64,000 nucleotides of DNA from Dipetalonema caudispina (taxonomy: Eukaryota > Nematoda > Chromadorea > Rhabditida > Onchocercidae): NCBI GenBank assembly GCA_013365325.1, contig JABVXV010000004.1:434001-498000 (forward strand). The letters run 5' to 3'. The translations under genes were made by a program, and so were the position numbers. How positions within the stretch are numbered: the stretch's first letter is position 1; each line of letters begins with the position of its first letter. The notes beneath the pieces were generated by a model. It was not told the origin of the DNA and made no database searches. It saw only the letters and a list, made by a program, of their open reading frames with translations. Positions 51,901 to 63,891 of this stretch are shown in pieces.

Positions 51901-54203
51901 TTTCTTAATAGAAGACGAGGATTGGCCATGTCTCTCTTTTCTCCCCAAAAAGATGTAATCGTGGAGACTACAAAGGGAATTTCGAAGAATGCAGGAACAG
52001 TTGGTAAAATTAAAATTACTACAAAAACATGGAACATTTCATGCGATATTCAGTACAGCATTATACTAACCGTATTGTTCTCTTCAGCAATGTGAACTTG
52101 TTTAGAGAAGCTTTTTACGGATCTAAATTAATTACTATTATTAGATTTGGATTATTTTGTTCATAGCATTAAATGAGTTAGTATTTCACGTGAAAATTCA
52201 TGTGGATAAACTTTCCTTCAGACAAAGGCTATTACAAAATGAAAAATAAAAAAGGGAATAAAAGAAGAAAATAAGATTCTAAAAAAAAAAGGTTTGTCCA
52301 AGTTACCAAAATATGTTGCTGAAAAGTTAAATTATACAAAAAACCTACAAAGGATAACATTTAGAATGTTTAATTTGCACATGTTTCAAGCATCGATAGA
52401 AGTTTATGTCGGCAACAGGTGAAGTAAGGACCGTTACCTGAACACAGAACAGTGAGATCGAAATACATAATTCAAATAATTTCTACTGAAATATAACAGT
52501 GAAATAATTCTGAGGGAATGACCAGCTACTATTTTCAGGAAATATTAGTGACAAATGATAACACTTAAAGATTGCAGAACATTCCCTTGCAAGTTAGTTT
52601 CATCCTTTAAATTTCTTAATTTCATTCTTTAAATTTTACTGATAGACGTAGCAATAATTCGCATATTTAATCATTACCGCTACTATCCTTACCTGAGCTC
52701 GACATGAATTTTGTTTGTCCGATCTTTCGAATATTGATTCTCGAATAGTAACCGTTCGCACACTAGGCTCTTTTACTGCCATTAAACATGTGGCATATCT
52801 CCTGGAATCTAAGTCATAAGGAATATAACACTAACAGGAATACGGAATATTGACTTCCTTGGCAATTATTGGTATTGAATATGTAACTATCAACTTAATA
52901 TTAGGGCCAAACCAACTTTTTCATTTTGATGATATCAAATGTGTCTTCCACTGAACGCATTTGAGATGTAAATGATGCATCAAATTTAATCGTAGCATTA
53001 ATTATCGCTAACAATTTCTTGTCCATTTTGATAAGCCTGGATGTAATTTCAACTTCTATTTCGATGAAAGTTTTGAATAAATTTCAAAAAAACCTCCAGA
53101 AACCATCGGTCTTATAGAGTTATACAAATGATACAACAGCATCATCCAGTACTGCATCCTGGATCCATCCTAATATCTTATAATTCTAGGAGATACCCGA
53201 GTTAGTTAAATTATCTCTCATTGAATGATATTTGTTGAAGGAACATATCCTGACCAGAAATTAGTATATTTGCAATAGTGTGAAAATTTACCAACTAATT
53301 CTTATCTAAATTCATTTGGTAATGAACATTACTGGAGATGAAAACAAGGCTGTCGAAATATAAATGGTATGAGAGAATGGGAGATCATCAAATTTATGGA
53401 ACTTGTAATGCTATTGTGGTAAAATCTACCTGAAATATTTCTGACCGAAAGAAACTTTTTCGTTGCTTGAGGTCAGTGGCCGAAAAGCACAACTTAGTGT
53501 AACCTCGACTGGTGGGCAAGGTTTCGGTTTAGTTGCAGAAAAGGTCATTGCTGGTACTGTACAAGATCTGCATTTTTTGATAATAACCCCAAGGACTTTC
53601 TCACTGCTGCATGTTTCGGGCCTGAAATTTTCTTCTTTTTGATCATTTTTGATTTAATCCGAAGAATCTTAAATAAACTAACATCGACGACTATTCAAAA
53701 GACTAAGCTAATTTTCGAGATGAATTAAATTCCAACTTCATAAAGCAAAAATAAAAATGAACCGCTGCAATCGTTTGTTATGGCTAATATTCATTTCATG
53801 ATAATCAGGACCACTCCAAGTACCCGGTACTGGTGCTGGAGATTTCGATTTTGAACGGTTCGATTTTTCTGAAATTCGGTGTTAGATATGCAGCAGAATT
53901 CTGTGTAGTCTGATAAATAGAATTATGAATAGAAACAAGATAAAAGAATAGAAAAGAGATAGAATTGTATAACAAAATTTTAATTAAAAAAATGTAAAAT
54001 TTTATGAAAAATAAAAAGAAGAAATCCAAGTAAAGGAGGAAAATAAGTCAATCCTGTTTTGTTATGCATATATATATCGATGAAGCACTTCAAATTCATA
54101 ACCAAAATGATATTTCAACAATCAATAGGAGGGCTTTACTCTGCTTTTAATGGTATAGCACGTTGTAAAAACAGTTATGTGATCAGTTCTCGTAATAACT
54201 TAT

Positions 54204-54240
<37 letters not shown>

Positions 54241-54956
54241 TGTACAAAATGGATGTGATACAAAGGAATGAATGAATCAAGGAAAGGGATTAGTTGAAAT
54301 GATTGAATGTTGATTTAGGAATGCAGAATAAGTTTGCAAAGAATGAATCTAATCTTCAGATTATATGACTCTCGAGGAGTTATTGCACGATTCTGATGCA
54401 AGCATCAATATTGTCAATTAAAGTAGAATTAAATTATTTGATTATGATGCAGAACTCTCGACATGTTATAAATTTCAAATATCTTTAGATTATACAGTAT
54501 CGATTGGGTTGCAAAAAAAACTTTGCATAAAATTCATTTCTTCTGCATGTTGCCATAAAAAACAATATTTAAGGGAGTGAAAGTTTAATGAAAAAATAGA
54601 ATTAAATTATTTTTTTTTTACATTTATCTTCTTAATAAAATCGATTTAAAAAAAGTAATAACTCTGAATGGAAATTAGCATCTAAGGGAATGAATTGAAA
54701 AATGACCGCTGATTAGTTTCAAGATATATTTAAAAAAAGACTTCGATGCACTGAACATCTAAAATTTCTCTTATAAAATGACACACGCACACACTTTCTC
54801 TCTCTACCTCTCTCTCTCTCTCTCCCTCTGCAACTGTTAAAAAATGAAATGGCTTTCATCAGCAGCACAGCTAGCAAAATTTTGGTTTTTTTTTTTTTTT
54901 TTATGGTATCTTCCGTCTCAACCAACAGCCAAAGCCTATTTTAAAAACTATTTTAA

Positions 54957-54990
<34 letters not shown>

Positions 54991-57900
54991 ATTCTTCTCT
55001 TTTACCCTATCTTTAATCATCAGTACAAGGATAAAGAAATTGAAAGGTCAAAAGAGCCTATCCATCATACATTTATCATAAAGATGAACATATTTTTGTA
55101 AATACTCCTTGATACTAACTGCTTAGTTAGACGATCTAATTATACTGTTTTAATTTAGTAATTAAGACTTCGAATAATAACCTTCCAATAGAAACTCTTT
55201 CAGGAAATTTACTAACTGCAAAATAACTATCTTCTTGTACTTCTTGGAAAATATCGCTTAGATAAGCAGCCAAAAAAAGCATATAGTTGGCCAAAAGATA
55301 AAAGTAGAAAAAGGAGGAAATATTTTCGATCTCACGCTAATCATCTATAAAACATCATATTTCTAGCTTGCAGGATAATAATTCAATGAACTAAAATACT
55401 AGAGAATAACCGATATATTACTCCGCTCTTTACCTAAGTAAAAAGCGATGAGACCAACTAAGTTGTGAAATGTGTTTAAAATGAGAAATCCAATGAAGCC
55501 AACAAATAGCTGGAAAGCTAAGAATTTCAAATGGTCTCAAAATTAAAATTGTCTGCTAGGAGATTTCAATTTTCTACCCTTCCTGAACATGGACGGAAAA
55601 TTTTATGCCAGTAAATATCATTCATTCTACAAGCTAAAATTTGATAAAAAACGATTAGTTTTATTTTATTTCAATTGTAAAAATGAACTATCATATACAA
55701 AATAAAATGGATAGGAGCGTTGCATCCGACGCATGCAGACCGCTTCGCGATTCGAGCACCGCGAAATTATCCTTTGCTGTGATGCGACAATTCCGCAACT
55801 AATACAATGAATACAGTGAGGACAAGAAAAAGAAAGAAGTCTTGGTAAATAGAGTTTAATAATAATAGTTCATTAAATAACGAATTTGAAATTTGTAGGG
55901 ACTTCTGCCAGGTGTTAGATAATTACATTAGACAATTGGTCACAGCTGTCACAATAGATTACATTATATAAATTACCAACTCTTTTTCCTGACTATGTCT
56001 GCTAAACTTTCGCTTATAATTTGATCCAAAGTTTGTGGAAAAATAAAAATGTGGGAAAAGCAGCAAAGGATATTGGAATGATTTTGAAAGTGATAAAACC
56101 TGAAGAATCGAAATGAGCCATATCATCATAGCTTTTCTCGCTAGCTTCAAAGAGATTGTCAATTGATGTGCCCATAGCCTATAATAAAAATTGAAGCACT
56201 CATTGATCTCTCCAAAGCATCTAATCATAATGTGATTAGTATATATATACGAAGAAAAGAAAAAAAAAACTTTCAGAAAAAGAGCCAAATTCTCGAATTT
56301 TTTCTCCTCAACTTGAAGATAAAAATTTATGGCTTGAAACAGCAAAATAAAAATCAATCAGTTTAAAGTGCAAACGAATGGATATGTGCGAACAAAATCA
56401 ATGTGAAGGTCGACATTGATTGGATAAAACTTTGATGTGAATAAATTTTTGAATTTTTGAGAAAGTAACGGTCGAAGAGATAACAATGTGCTCATTATCT
56501 CTACAACACCACCTTACACTGACTTCACATTTGATAACACTTGCAGTTCCTATGTAATTTTGCTTAAACATATTTTAATAATGGAAACTTTGGAAATGTC
56601 AAGCATATCACGAAAATATGCTTAAGGTCAAATAGTCTAAATTAACTACAGCTAAAATATCAGTTGGATTTAAAAAGTATCATTTTGACCTCTTTCGCGG
56701 AGCTGAATGTTGCACTACACCAAATCATTAACAGTTCCGCTGATTTTGGTAAATAGAGCTGCAGTTCAAATTTTAAAAATGTGAAATATTTAAATTAAAG
56801 CAAAAAGTAAGATGAAGATAATTCTTTTTGCAGGAGATGATCCAGAAGAAAACTGATAGAGAAATGAACGGATCTGAGTTCGTTTTTTTTAACGCTTTGC
56901 TCATCCGTTTGAAAGAGTTCCTGCAAAATGGCATCCCATCCGATCCATAAATATATCAGTGATACACTACGAATCCTTTCACCTCCCCCTTTAACAAAAC
57001 AACTTTTTCACGCGAAGTGGTATAACTAACTGTATTGTTGCATGAGCTGTTCAGTAATGAAAGGGTTGTCGGCGATAAGAGCCGAGATGGTGATAGCTGA
57101 TCCAAACAAAATCTTTCTCTCCGATCTGCCAGCTGTACATCAATATTTAGCATCTTCTGCATTCCCGTTGGTATATCTTTACATTCCGTATATTTATTAC
57201 CTGGATAATTTTCATTTCACTTGAAAGGAAACCTTAGACTGCTTACGGAACACAATTAAATAAGAATCACACAGCAATCAGCAATCAAACAAAAGATCAG
57301 TGCTATAAACTAAATGCTAACTTCGTAATTTTACCCTATTAACTATAAAATACTTTTCTTATTAACAAAATGCGAAAATACTCCTAAACTATATTTCGGT
57401 TCTCAAAAATTTCTACAATTGTCATTGTAAAAAGAAAGTAAAAAGAATTATTTTAATATTACTTGACAGCTAATCTTGCCAGCAATTCCAAGATCGTTAA
57501 CGATAAATACATAATCATGGATTGCGACAAATTTTAATCTTTACTGAAGACAAGACAAACAATAAAGTGTAAAGAAGAAGTCGAAGTGATAAGAAAGGTG
57601 GCACATAACATAACCACCATATGTGTGTGATAGAAATGAATGTATTCAGAAGTACCTTTCTTTCTTTCATCAGTTGCATTCTTCACTGCCTTTTTGCGAT
57701 TAGTATCCTTTGGTTCGGCATTTGCTGTGTTATCACATTTCTTTGTTGATTTCTTGTTCTTTACAAATGAAGGTAATTTGTTTATCAGCTTGTTATCCTT
57801 TTTCTTCTTACCTTTTCCAGGTTGTGCTGCAATTTGATAGTAACATTGGGAGAAATGAAAGGTAATAGGTATCAGTACAGTAACCTGTGATGCATGCGAG

Positions 57901-60900
57901 TTTCATGTCTATTCTGATGCATGCTTCGATAGCGAAAGTTTGGTTTAGAGAAATTAAAACGTATGCTACATTCTTATTATTCATAGTTAAGTGGAAATAA
58001 GCAAATAATTTGAAAAAAATTTTTATCTTATTTAAAATGTTGTTCATTTCTTTGTCGGCTCTTTCCGAGCCGATTTAACGAACGCAACTGCAGATTGCTT
58101 TCACAATCATAGATAAAAAAAAAGAAAAATTCAATAATGCAGCAATAGATTCCAATGACTCCCAAAAGTTTTTCCACAAAGGTCACTATGATATCTCATC
58201 AGAATGACGCATTCCATAAAGAACTGATAATAATGCAAATTGTTATCGGCAGATAAATTAACAGAAAAAGTCGGCTATCTTCTGCCAGCAATATATACAA
58301 CAAGAATTGAGAGATCGGGACGAGTTATATATAGTCGATTGAAGAGATAAAGAGTAAAAGAAAGAAAGGAGAGTTTGAAATCAAAACCAACAATGATAAT
58401 TGGAGAAGCTGTTCATTCACTTGTAGTTCATTAAAAATAGCCTAAACGTCACCGAACAGATCATTTCTGCAGTGTCGAAAAAGAAATCTAAAATTATTCG
58501 ATGGTTTCATCCTTAATTATGTAATGAATTAAAGAGAAGAATGAGTAGCTTGGATAACTTAAGGATTTTTTGCATATGTCTATAATAAAGGAAAACAGAA
58601 GATTGTATCAGGTAATTGTCTTGATCACAAGTTCAAACTTGTTACTGAGGCATTTACCTCACACAATCAGAGTCTAAATAATAGTATTGAGATTGATGAC
58701 TTTCAGTGGTCATCTGAAAAAAGCGACTGATTTCATTACTTACATTAATAAAAACAAAAGCAACAGTATGGACTTGACTGACTATTCAAAGTGGAGTCAC
58801 AAAGATGGCCATAATGACCATTGATACTGCCCATAGCGTCATGACTTCCGTAAAAACAGTTCAGCTAAATCTATTTGTGAGTTTCGGCATTTACAAAAAA
58901 AAAAAAAAAGGAATGGAATAAGAACTAAATGAAAAAACAAATGTAATAACAAAAGTACACTGCTGAAAACTGCGCCAAACAAACCTAATGATGAAGAGTA
59001 CCCATAATTATCTTTTCTTTGGAAATATAAATAAGATCATGCCTTTCTACAACTGCTGCTAATTAGTAGAGGAAGATACGAGAGAAATGAAGTATTGGTT
59101 GATAAAATTTCAATATGGTTTGATCCTCAATTCTCTTACTTTTCGTGTTCTCATTCAAATTAAAATTCGAGAACTATGCTCCTATTCCTTCAGATTGACA
59201 TAGTTCAATAAGCTCCACAACTCTGATCCTTTTCTAATACCACAATGATTTTTTTTTAAGAAAGGAAACCGACCTTTATCGCATTCTTTATGTACTATTT
59301 TCAATTCTGATCCTTTACTGTATGCTACCGAAAAAATCATCAAGGATGATCTCCTGAAGAAATCATTATCAAACACGGCTCATAATCGTTATGCTAACTG
59401 TTTCCTGCTGAACAACAATCAATTATTACTTGTATAACAGTGATTTTTCTTTTTTTTTTCATTTGGATCAAAAATTTCAAAACAAGCTTTCGGCGGAATA
59501 AACTTTAACATTTCAAGTTTGCAATAAAATAGAGAATATTATCAAGAATAGTTTCTTCAAAGCAATAAATGAAAGTTAGAAAGGGAAAGATACGAACTCT
59601 GAACTATCCAGAATATAACTTTGTTGAATTTCCTTCTCCTCAACAGCATTCTCTTTTTGAATATCAATTTTCTGAAAAATAATTACATTCGTGACAAACT
59701 TGTTCTTTTTCATAACATTTCATCCATTGAATTTTTGGAAAGAATGTATGCGAGATGCAACCTTTATTAAGAATCTTTCAACTTTTTTCTATTTTCAGCA
59801 AATATTTTCCAATCTGAAGAAAAAGAAAAACAGCAACAAGAAATTATCTAATTCGGATTTAGAATCACATAACTCTGGAAAGCTGTAGCATGGTACTGTG
59901 ATCGAAACTCACCACACTTATCTCGTTATCAGTTATCGTCATTCTTTTTTCTGCACTTCTCAGTAATTGTTTGCCTTCAGATTTGCCTACAAAATTAAAT
60001 CATATATACATAATTTCCTGGTAGTTTACACCAATATGCAACATCTCAATCACTTACCTTCATCATTAGATTTCTTCCTAAATCGTTTCCGTAACTTTCG
60101 TTTACGCTGTTGTTCAGTTTGTTGCTCGTTGTCAGATGAAGAATTTGATTCCATTCCTAATTTGCGTTGCCGTGACTGATGACGCAATGCTGTTAATTTG
60201 AAATTAAATAATTAGGGAGTATATTGGAGAATTATTTCGCTACCAGTTTAATGATCACTCCGAAAATTGTTCTAGATTAATAATTTAGGAGGATTCTCGT
60301 TAAAATACAACACTTTAAGTAAGCTGTTATCAAATTCTTGCAAACTGATTTAACCAAACTAATTTGTGCAATAATTAATTTAAAAATAATCACTTCTGTC
60401 TTTGCTGGATAATAATCGACCACTCGATTTGCGTTCATAAGTACTCTCCGGTATCGGTGAATTGCGAGCAGCTTGACCTGACACATGTGATTTGACATTT
60501 TCGTACAAATTATCAGCGTTGGATTGCCATGGGAAGCGCAACGGTGGTAACAACGCCTCTCTGTAATTAGTATAGAATTAATTAACAATCGTTTTCATTA
60601 AGTAAATAGACTTATAACAGTGTGCCAAAGAAAGCAACTTACGTAGAAATAGAATTATATTTAGATAATTTCATATTATATGCGCTTGGTCTTGGTCGAA
60701 TCGGTGAATGGCTTCTGAAAACAGATATTCCATTTAGGTAATCCTTGGGAACAACTCTTATTCTTCAATCTAGACAGTATACGAACACGTATTAAATAAT
60801 CAAATTGTACAATCTAATGAAAAATTTGTTTAAAGACACTCTTGGGTAAATGATAGTCTGGAATGACGGGGAAAAAGAAGATGAGGAAATTTCACCTTGA

Positions 60901-63654
60901 CATGTGTTCTGAAAATCGTCCAGAATTCCATCGGTTAGAGTAGAAACTACGAATGGGAGTATGCTGCTTAATGGATGTCACAGAATTATCAGCGGATGAT
61001 TGATCAGTGAATGTTGTAGAATCACGTAGTGGGAAGCGATTGTTTTGTCGATAGAAACTCTATGATTTTTGGAATAATATTATTAAGAGAAACAATAATT
61101 GAGATTTCATTCCAAATCTTCAATGATTTGTTATGAAGAATTTAAAAATTGAAAAGCTTAGAAAATCTCTCAACATTATCCTTCTTACTGTTAATAATGT
61201 ATCGCACGGTAGATTACCGTAGTTTGTTCATCTATATAGCTTTTCAACGCATTAAGTGAACTTCGCAATTCATCGCCATTGTTATTAGTACAGTCGCGTG
61301 TTTTTGGTATACTGTTACGACATGCTCGCATTGTTGTAAGTGTTGAATAAACTGCACCACCAATCTCATCCCCATGAACATTGCGTAAACGCGCCGCATC
61401 AGCCATGCGGCGACGCCATGGACGGTCAGCTCTGAGCGTTGCATTTACATGATTGCTGCAGCATGAAAGATAATGACGGATATGACACTTCCTGCAGTAC
61501 TATTCGAACTGTAGCTATTCAGATAGATTGCATGCATAAAATGAGATTTACCTACTGACCGTCTGCGACGTATTGCTTAAGAAAGGCCTATCATGATGTG
61601 ATGTCGAAATTGATGATGATGACGCAGGAATTGCATTTCGTACTCCTGACTGAAAAGATCGAGTTGCGGGAGATGAAGTCGGTATCCATCCTTAATTTTG
61701 CGCATATATTAGAAGTACGGAAATGGAAAAACTAACAGTTTATAACTGACAATGCAGTACACTTCCCGACAGATAGATGCAGAAATTTACCATTTAGATT
61801 CTTACAAATTATAAACGAAACAATTATTTCTATCATAAAGAAGGGAAATCATAAAAAAGCTCAATGTTCTGTTTCAATCACTCTAGAATTAAGTCTCGTG
61901 TGTACTTGAACATGAGGATGATGTATTCAAAAACAAATTCATGAACATAACTCGAAGTAATAAATCATACAACAACATGGAGAAATTCAACATTATAAAA
62001 ACAAAAGGCTATATAAGAAGTACCGTATGATAATCAGATGATCACAGATAACTCACTGCTATTAGCGATGAAGGAACTTTCTCGTGGATTTCTTGTAAGC
62101 TTATTGTATGTTGTGCTTCTTCGATTTGTCACTGAAATAAAATTTATCACTATATTATTATTCTCTATCACAATGTTATAACTTCATATAGAATCTAATC
62201 TGAAAACCTGATCATCAAATGGAAATGAAAAATTTATATGACAACACATATTCCCGAACGTTTATATGGTAATTCATATTCCCAGAAGTCTCAAGCAAAC
62301 TTAAAAGACAATAAGGTCTGTTGATCAGCAAGGGTCAGAGAAACAATCAGCAAATGAAATGGAAAAATGATTGGTGTAGCAATATATTTCGAGTTGCTAA
62401 TTTTTGGAAAAAATATTTCGAAACACAAACAGTTATCAGATAGCCAAGGAAGTCGAGGAGATGTTCGACTTGATGTTTTATCGTTCATCACTGATAACAT
62501 AGAGTCTCCAAAACGTACGGAACGTTCCCTTATATACGGACCGGAGTTCCTGTAATTTTTTAAGCTTGTATCTTCAAATGGTATATTAGTTTACTAGATA
62601 TTTAAATCTGTTAAAAGAGATTCACTCTAACTCTCATTTTGTTTCTAGTAATTATCAAATGGAGGATGTTAAAAAGCACTTAACTGTTCCAATATTATTT
62701 AAAATCAGCTGGAAGTATCTAAATTGATAAGGGAGAGGGAGCGAGAGAGAAAGAGGAAATACAACATCAAATATCTGCTGGGCCACAGAAATTAACATTG
62801 AAGAAACAAATAACAAATGCTTGCATTATTCAAGCAAGTTCAGAGCTATAGGGTGAAATGAACCATTACAATTCAAATTTCATTTTCATTTCATCCTCTC
62901 TCAAGTTATTTTCAGCAATATCTATATGCACAATATAAATCATTGGAGAGAAATTAGTTCATTTAATAAGAGATTTCATTTTCACATCAATGATAGATAA
63001 TTTTGAGGATCAGTAATACTTTACATATCTATATAATGTCCAATTTTGTGAAATATTTATACAGAATTGTATAGGCGTGGAAAAACACTTCTGAAAGAAC
63101 AAACTTTAATTCGATGTTATTTTTGCTAGCAGGCTGTGACCCAAGACGTCCTAATGGGGGCATCGAATAAGACGATTTGGTATCATAATCCTTTGACATT
63201 GGTTCGGAAAAAAGCATGGATCGATTCCAATATCCACTATCGGCAGTTCTACCGCCACTTTCTAATGGTTTGTTCCAGCGCACTGAATTCCAACTACAAA
63301 TAATTTTATCAATGAAAGCTCCATTTTCATTCAAATATCACGAGATGAATGAAGGATACTGCACTGTTTTTTTTTTTTTTTTTCATGAGTGAAAGTTATT
63401 AAATAATCATATCATTAATGATAACTTTACTACACTACTATCACTTGAATGCCAACTGAACTAGTCCTTTTCAGTGTTACTTCATTTTTGTCTCTGAAAG
63501 ACATATGGGAGAGATACTTAAAAAGATTTACCGACCTGGTACCATAGGTATGCGGTATGATAGCTTGTGTGACATTTTCGTTACGCTGAACTGACGTTGA
63601 GCTACCATCATTACCAGCATTGACCCAGCGTCTACGGTACATTCCCGATGACAT
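39939..63654 (-). CDS. Very large Ser/Thr-rich scaffold-like protein, unrecognised
   Basis: About 42 exons over 23.7 kb, roughly 1,820 codons. It starts MSSGMYRRRWVNAGNDG (ATG at 63654, with a TACGACAG acceptor 13 bases upstream) and ends GQRLKNSIFGSKKRLN. Almost all junctions agree in phase. Two do not: between 59594-59671 and 57656-57826, and between 52693-52801 and 52071-52122, where a small exon or alternative donor is missing. Composition is Ser/Thr/Arg-rich and mostly disordered, with Lys-rich stretches, a predicted helical segment, a Pro-rich run (THPPPHPP) and acidic tyrosine motifs (DEEDDGFYDNIQ, DDDNYYEIND). I see no enzymatic or named domain. Likely a cytoskeletal or junctional adaptor, but this is only inference from composition. 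Confidence 0.72.
42827..42924. repeat. 49-bp tandem duplication in an intron
   Basis: Two adjacent 49-base copies (42827-42875 and 42876-42924) beginning AATTGTTTAAAGAA and ending AGTTGGTA, with about three mismatches, upstream of exon 42650-42783. It looks like a recent local duplication. Confidence 0.85.
43588..43611 (-). other. 24-nt microexon
   Basis: Twenty-four bases between a TTTAAG acceptor and a GTAAAA donor, phase 2 on both sides, coding EGKISPK. It bridges exons 43659-43847 and 43401-43521. The frame is kept with or without it. Confidence 0.45.
45794..45845. repeat. Short direct repeat
   Basis: TTCATCTTACTTTTTATCAGAAA occurs twice, starting at 45794 and 45823, offset 29 bases, within an intron of the scaffold gene. 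Confidence 0.8.
46948..46974. repeat. (AAT)n microsatellite
   Basis: About nine ATA/AAT units in the intron between exons 48103-48244 and 46570-46714. Confidence 0.9.
51157..51183 (-). other. 27-nt microexon
   Basis: GTAG acceptor and GTAAGT donor flank 27 bases that begin and end in phase 1, coding LANFVLPD between longer exons 51453-51624 and 50900-51062. Removing it would also preserve the frame, so it could be an alternatively used cassette. Confidence 0.55.
54204..54240. repeat. (GA)n microsatellite
   Basis: About 37 bases of AG repeats with one interruption, in the 3.8-kb intron of the scaffold gene. A complementary CT tract lies 0.56 kb away. Confidence 0.9.
54796..54828. repeat. (CT)n microsatellite
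   Basis: TTTCTCTCTC...CTCTCTCTCTC of about 33 bases preceded by an (AC)n stretch. Could pair with the GA tract at 54204-54240 in the pre-mRNA. Confidence 0.85.
54960..54988. repeat. Poly(A) tract
   Basis: About 29 consecutive A on the plus strand. On the transcribed strand of the scaffold gene it is a U tract. A shorter T run (54888-54902) lies nearby. No retroposon body is recognisable next to it. Confidence 0.85.
59594..63654 (-). other. Scaffold gene, exons 1-12 (N-terminal third)
   Basis: Exons: 63536-63654, 63105-63293, 62431-62549, 62057-62131, 61552-61690, 61218-61455, 60896-61059, 60643-60714, 60394-60560, 60058-60189, 59913-59986, 59594-59671. The region is rich in Ser, Arg, Asn and Tyr, with repeated RW/W-N motifs (SWNSVRWNKP, GYWNRSML, SNRWNSGRF) and a basic patch RKRKLRKRFRKK in exon 60058-60189. 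Exon 61218-61455 is the longest and most structured-looking (GGAVYSTLTTMRACRNSIP). Exon 12 may end earlier at a weaker phase-1 donor, which would restore frame with exon 57656-57826. Confidence 0.72.
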
Positions 63655-63667
63655 CGCTATTTAATTC

Positions 63668-63669
63668 CT
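63668..63669 (-). promoter_or_regulatory. Likely spliced-leader acceptor of the scaffold gene
   Basis: TTACGACAG precedes a 13-base leader and the ATG at 63654. The leader carries an in-frame stop, so the upstream segment 63743-63891 cannot be a coding exon joined here. Confidence 0.45.
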
Positions 63670-63742
63670 GTCGTAATTTATTTCAAAAATGAACTAATCA
63701 AAAGCTTTTGTTGAAATTGATATGAGACCATGGAAATTATAA

Positions 63743-63891
63743 CTAAACATATAGCAGTATTCGTCTCATTTTATTTTTTACCTTAATAGAAAGAGGCAAA
63801 AAACGATTAGTTTGCAATACCAAAACGACGTATCGAAAAAGCCAGTTAGCTTTCAAGATACCCCACACCGAACTCCGGTCTACACTATGAT
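63743..63891 (-). CDS. Possible terminal exon of an upstream minus-strand gene, partial
   Basis: After a TATTTTCAG acceptor (63892-63893 on the plus strand) the frame is open for 48 codons: DHSVDRSSVWGILKANWLFR, then a hydrophobic VVLVLQTNRFLPLSI and a basic tail, ending at TAG. The composition is coding-like. The rest of the gene would lie beyond the right edge, and a GTAAAA after SIK could alternatively be a donor. No family recognised. Confidence 0.3.

Larger units (their letters stand above)
53869..57655 (-). other. Long intron of the scaffold gene
   Basis: The longest intron in this gene. Besides the simple repeats it has only AT-rich open frames, such as 55959-56357 minus (Phe/Ile/Leu/Lys-rich, unlikely coding). 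No nested gene supported. Confidence 0.5.
50566..57826 (-). other. Scaffold gene, exons 13-22 (middle)
   Basis: Exons: 57656-57826, 53763-53868, 53430-53567, 52693-52801, 52071-52122, 51731-51802, 51453-51624, 51157-51183, 50900-51062, 50566-50707. The first is Lys-rich (PGKGKKKKDNK...). The segment 51453-51802 is helical and charged (LMLLDHFLFEKHVKYKLEKLK) and could form a short coiled coil. 51157-51183 is a 27-nt microexon in phase with both neighbours. The 53869-57655 intron (3.8 kb) contains GA, CT and A tracts. Confidence 0.7.

Noticed and set aside
54888..54988. T and A tracts as the trace of a retroposon
   Set aside because: No target-site duplication, internal promoter or coding remnant could be seen around them.
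55959..56357. 132-codon minus-strand open frame in the long scaffold intron
   Set aside because: Phe/Ile/Leu/Lys-rich composition typical of non-coding AT-rich DNA, with no in-phase donor or acceptor.
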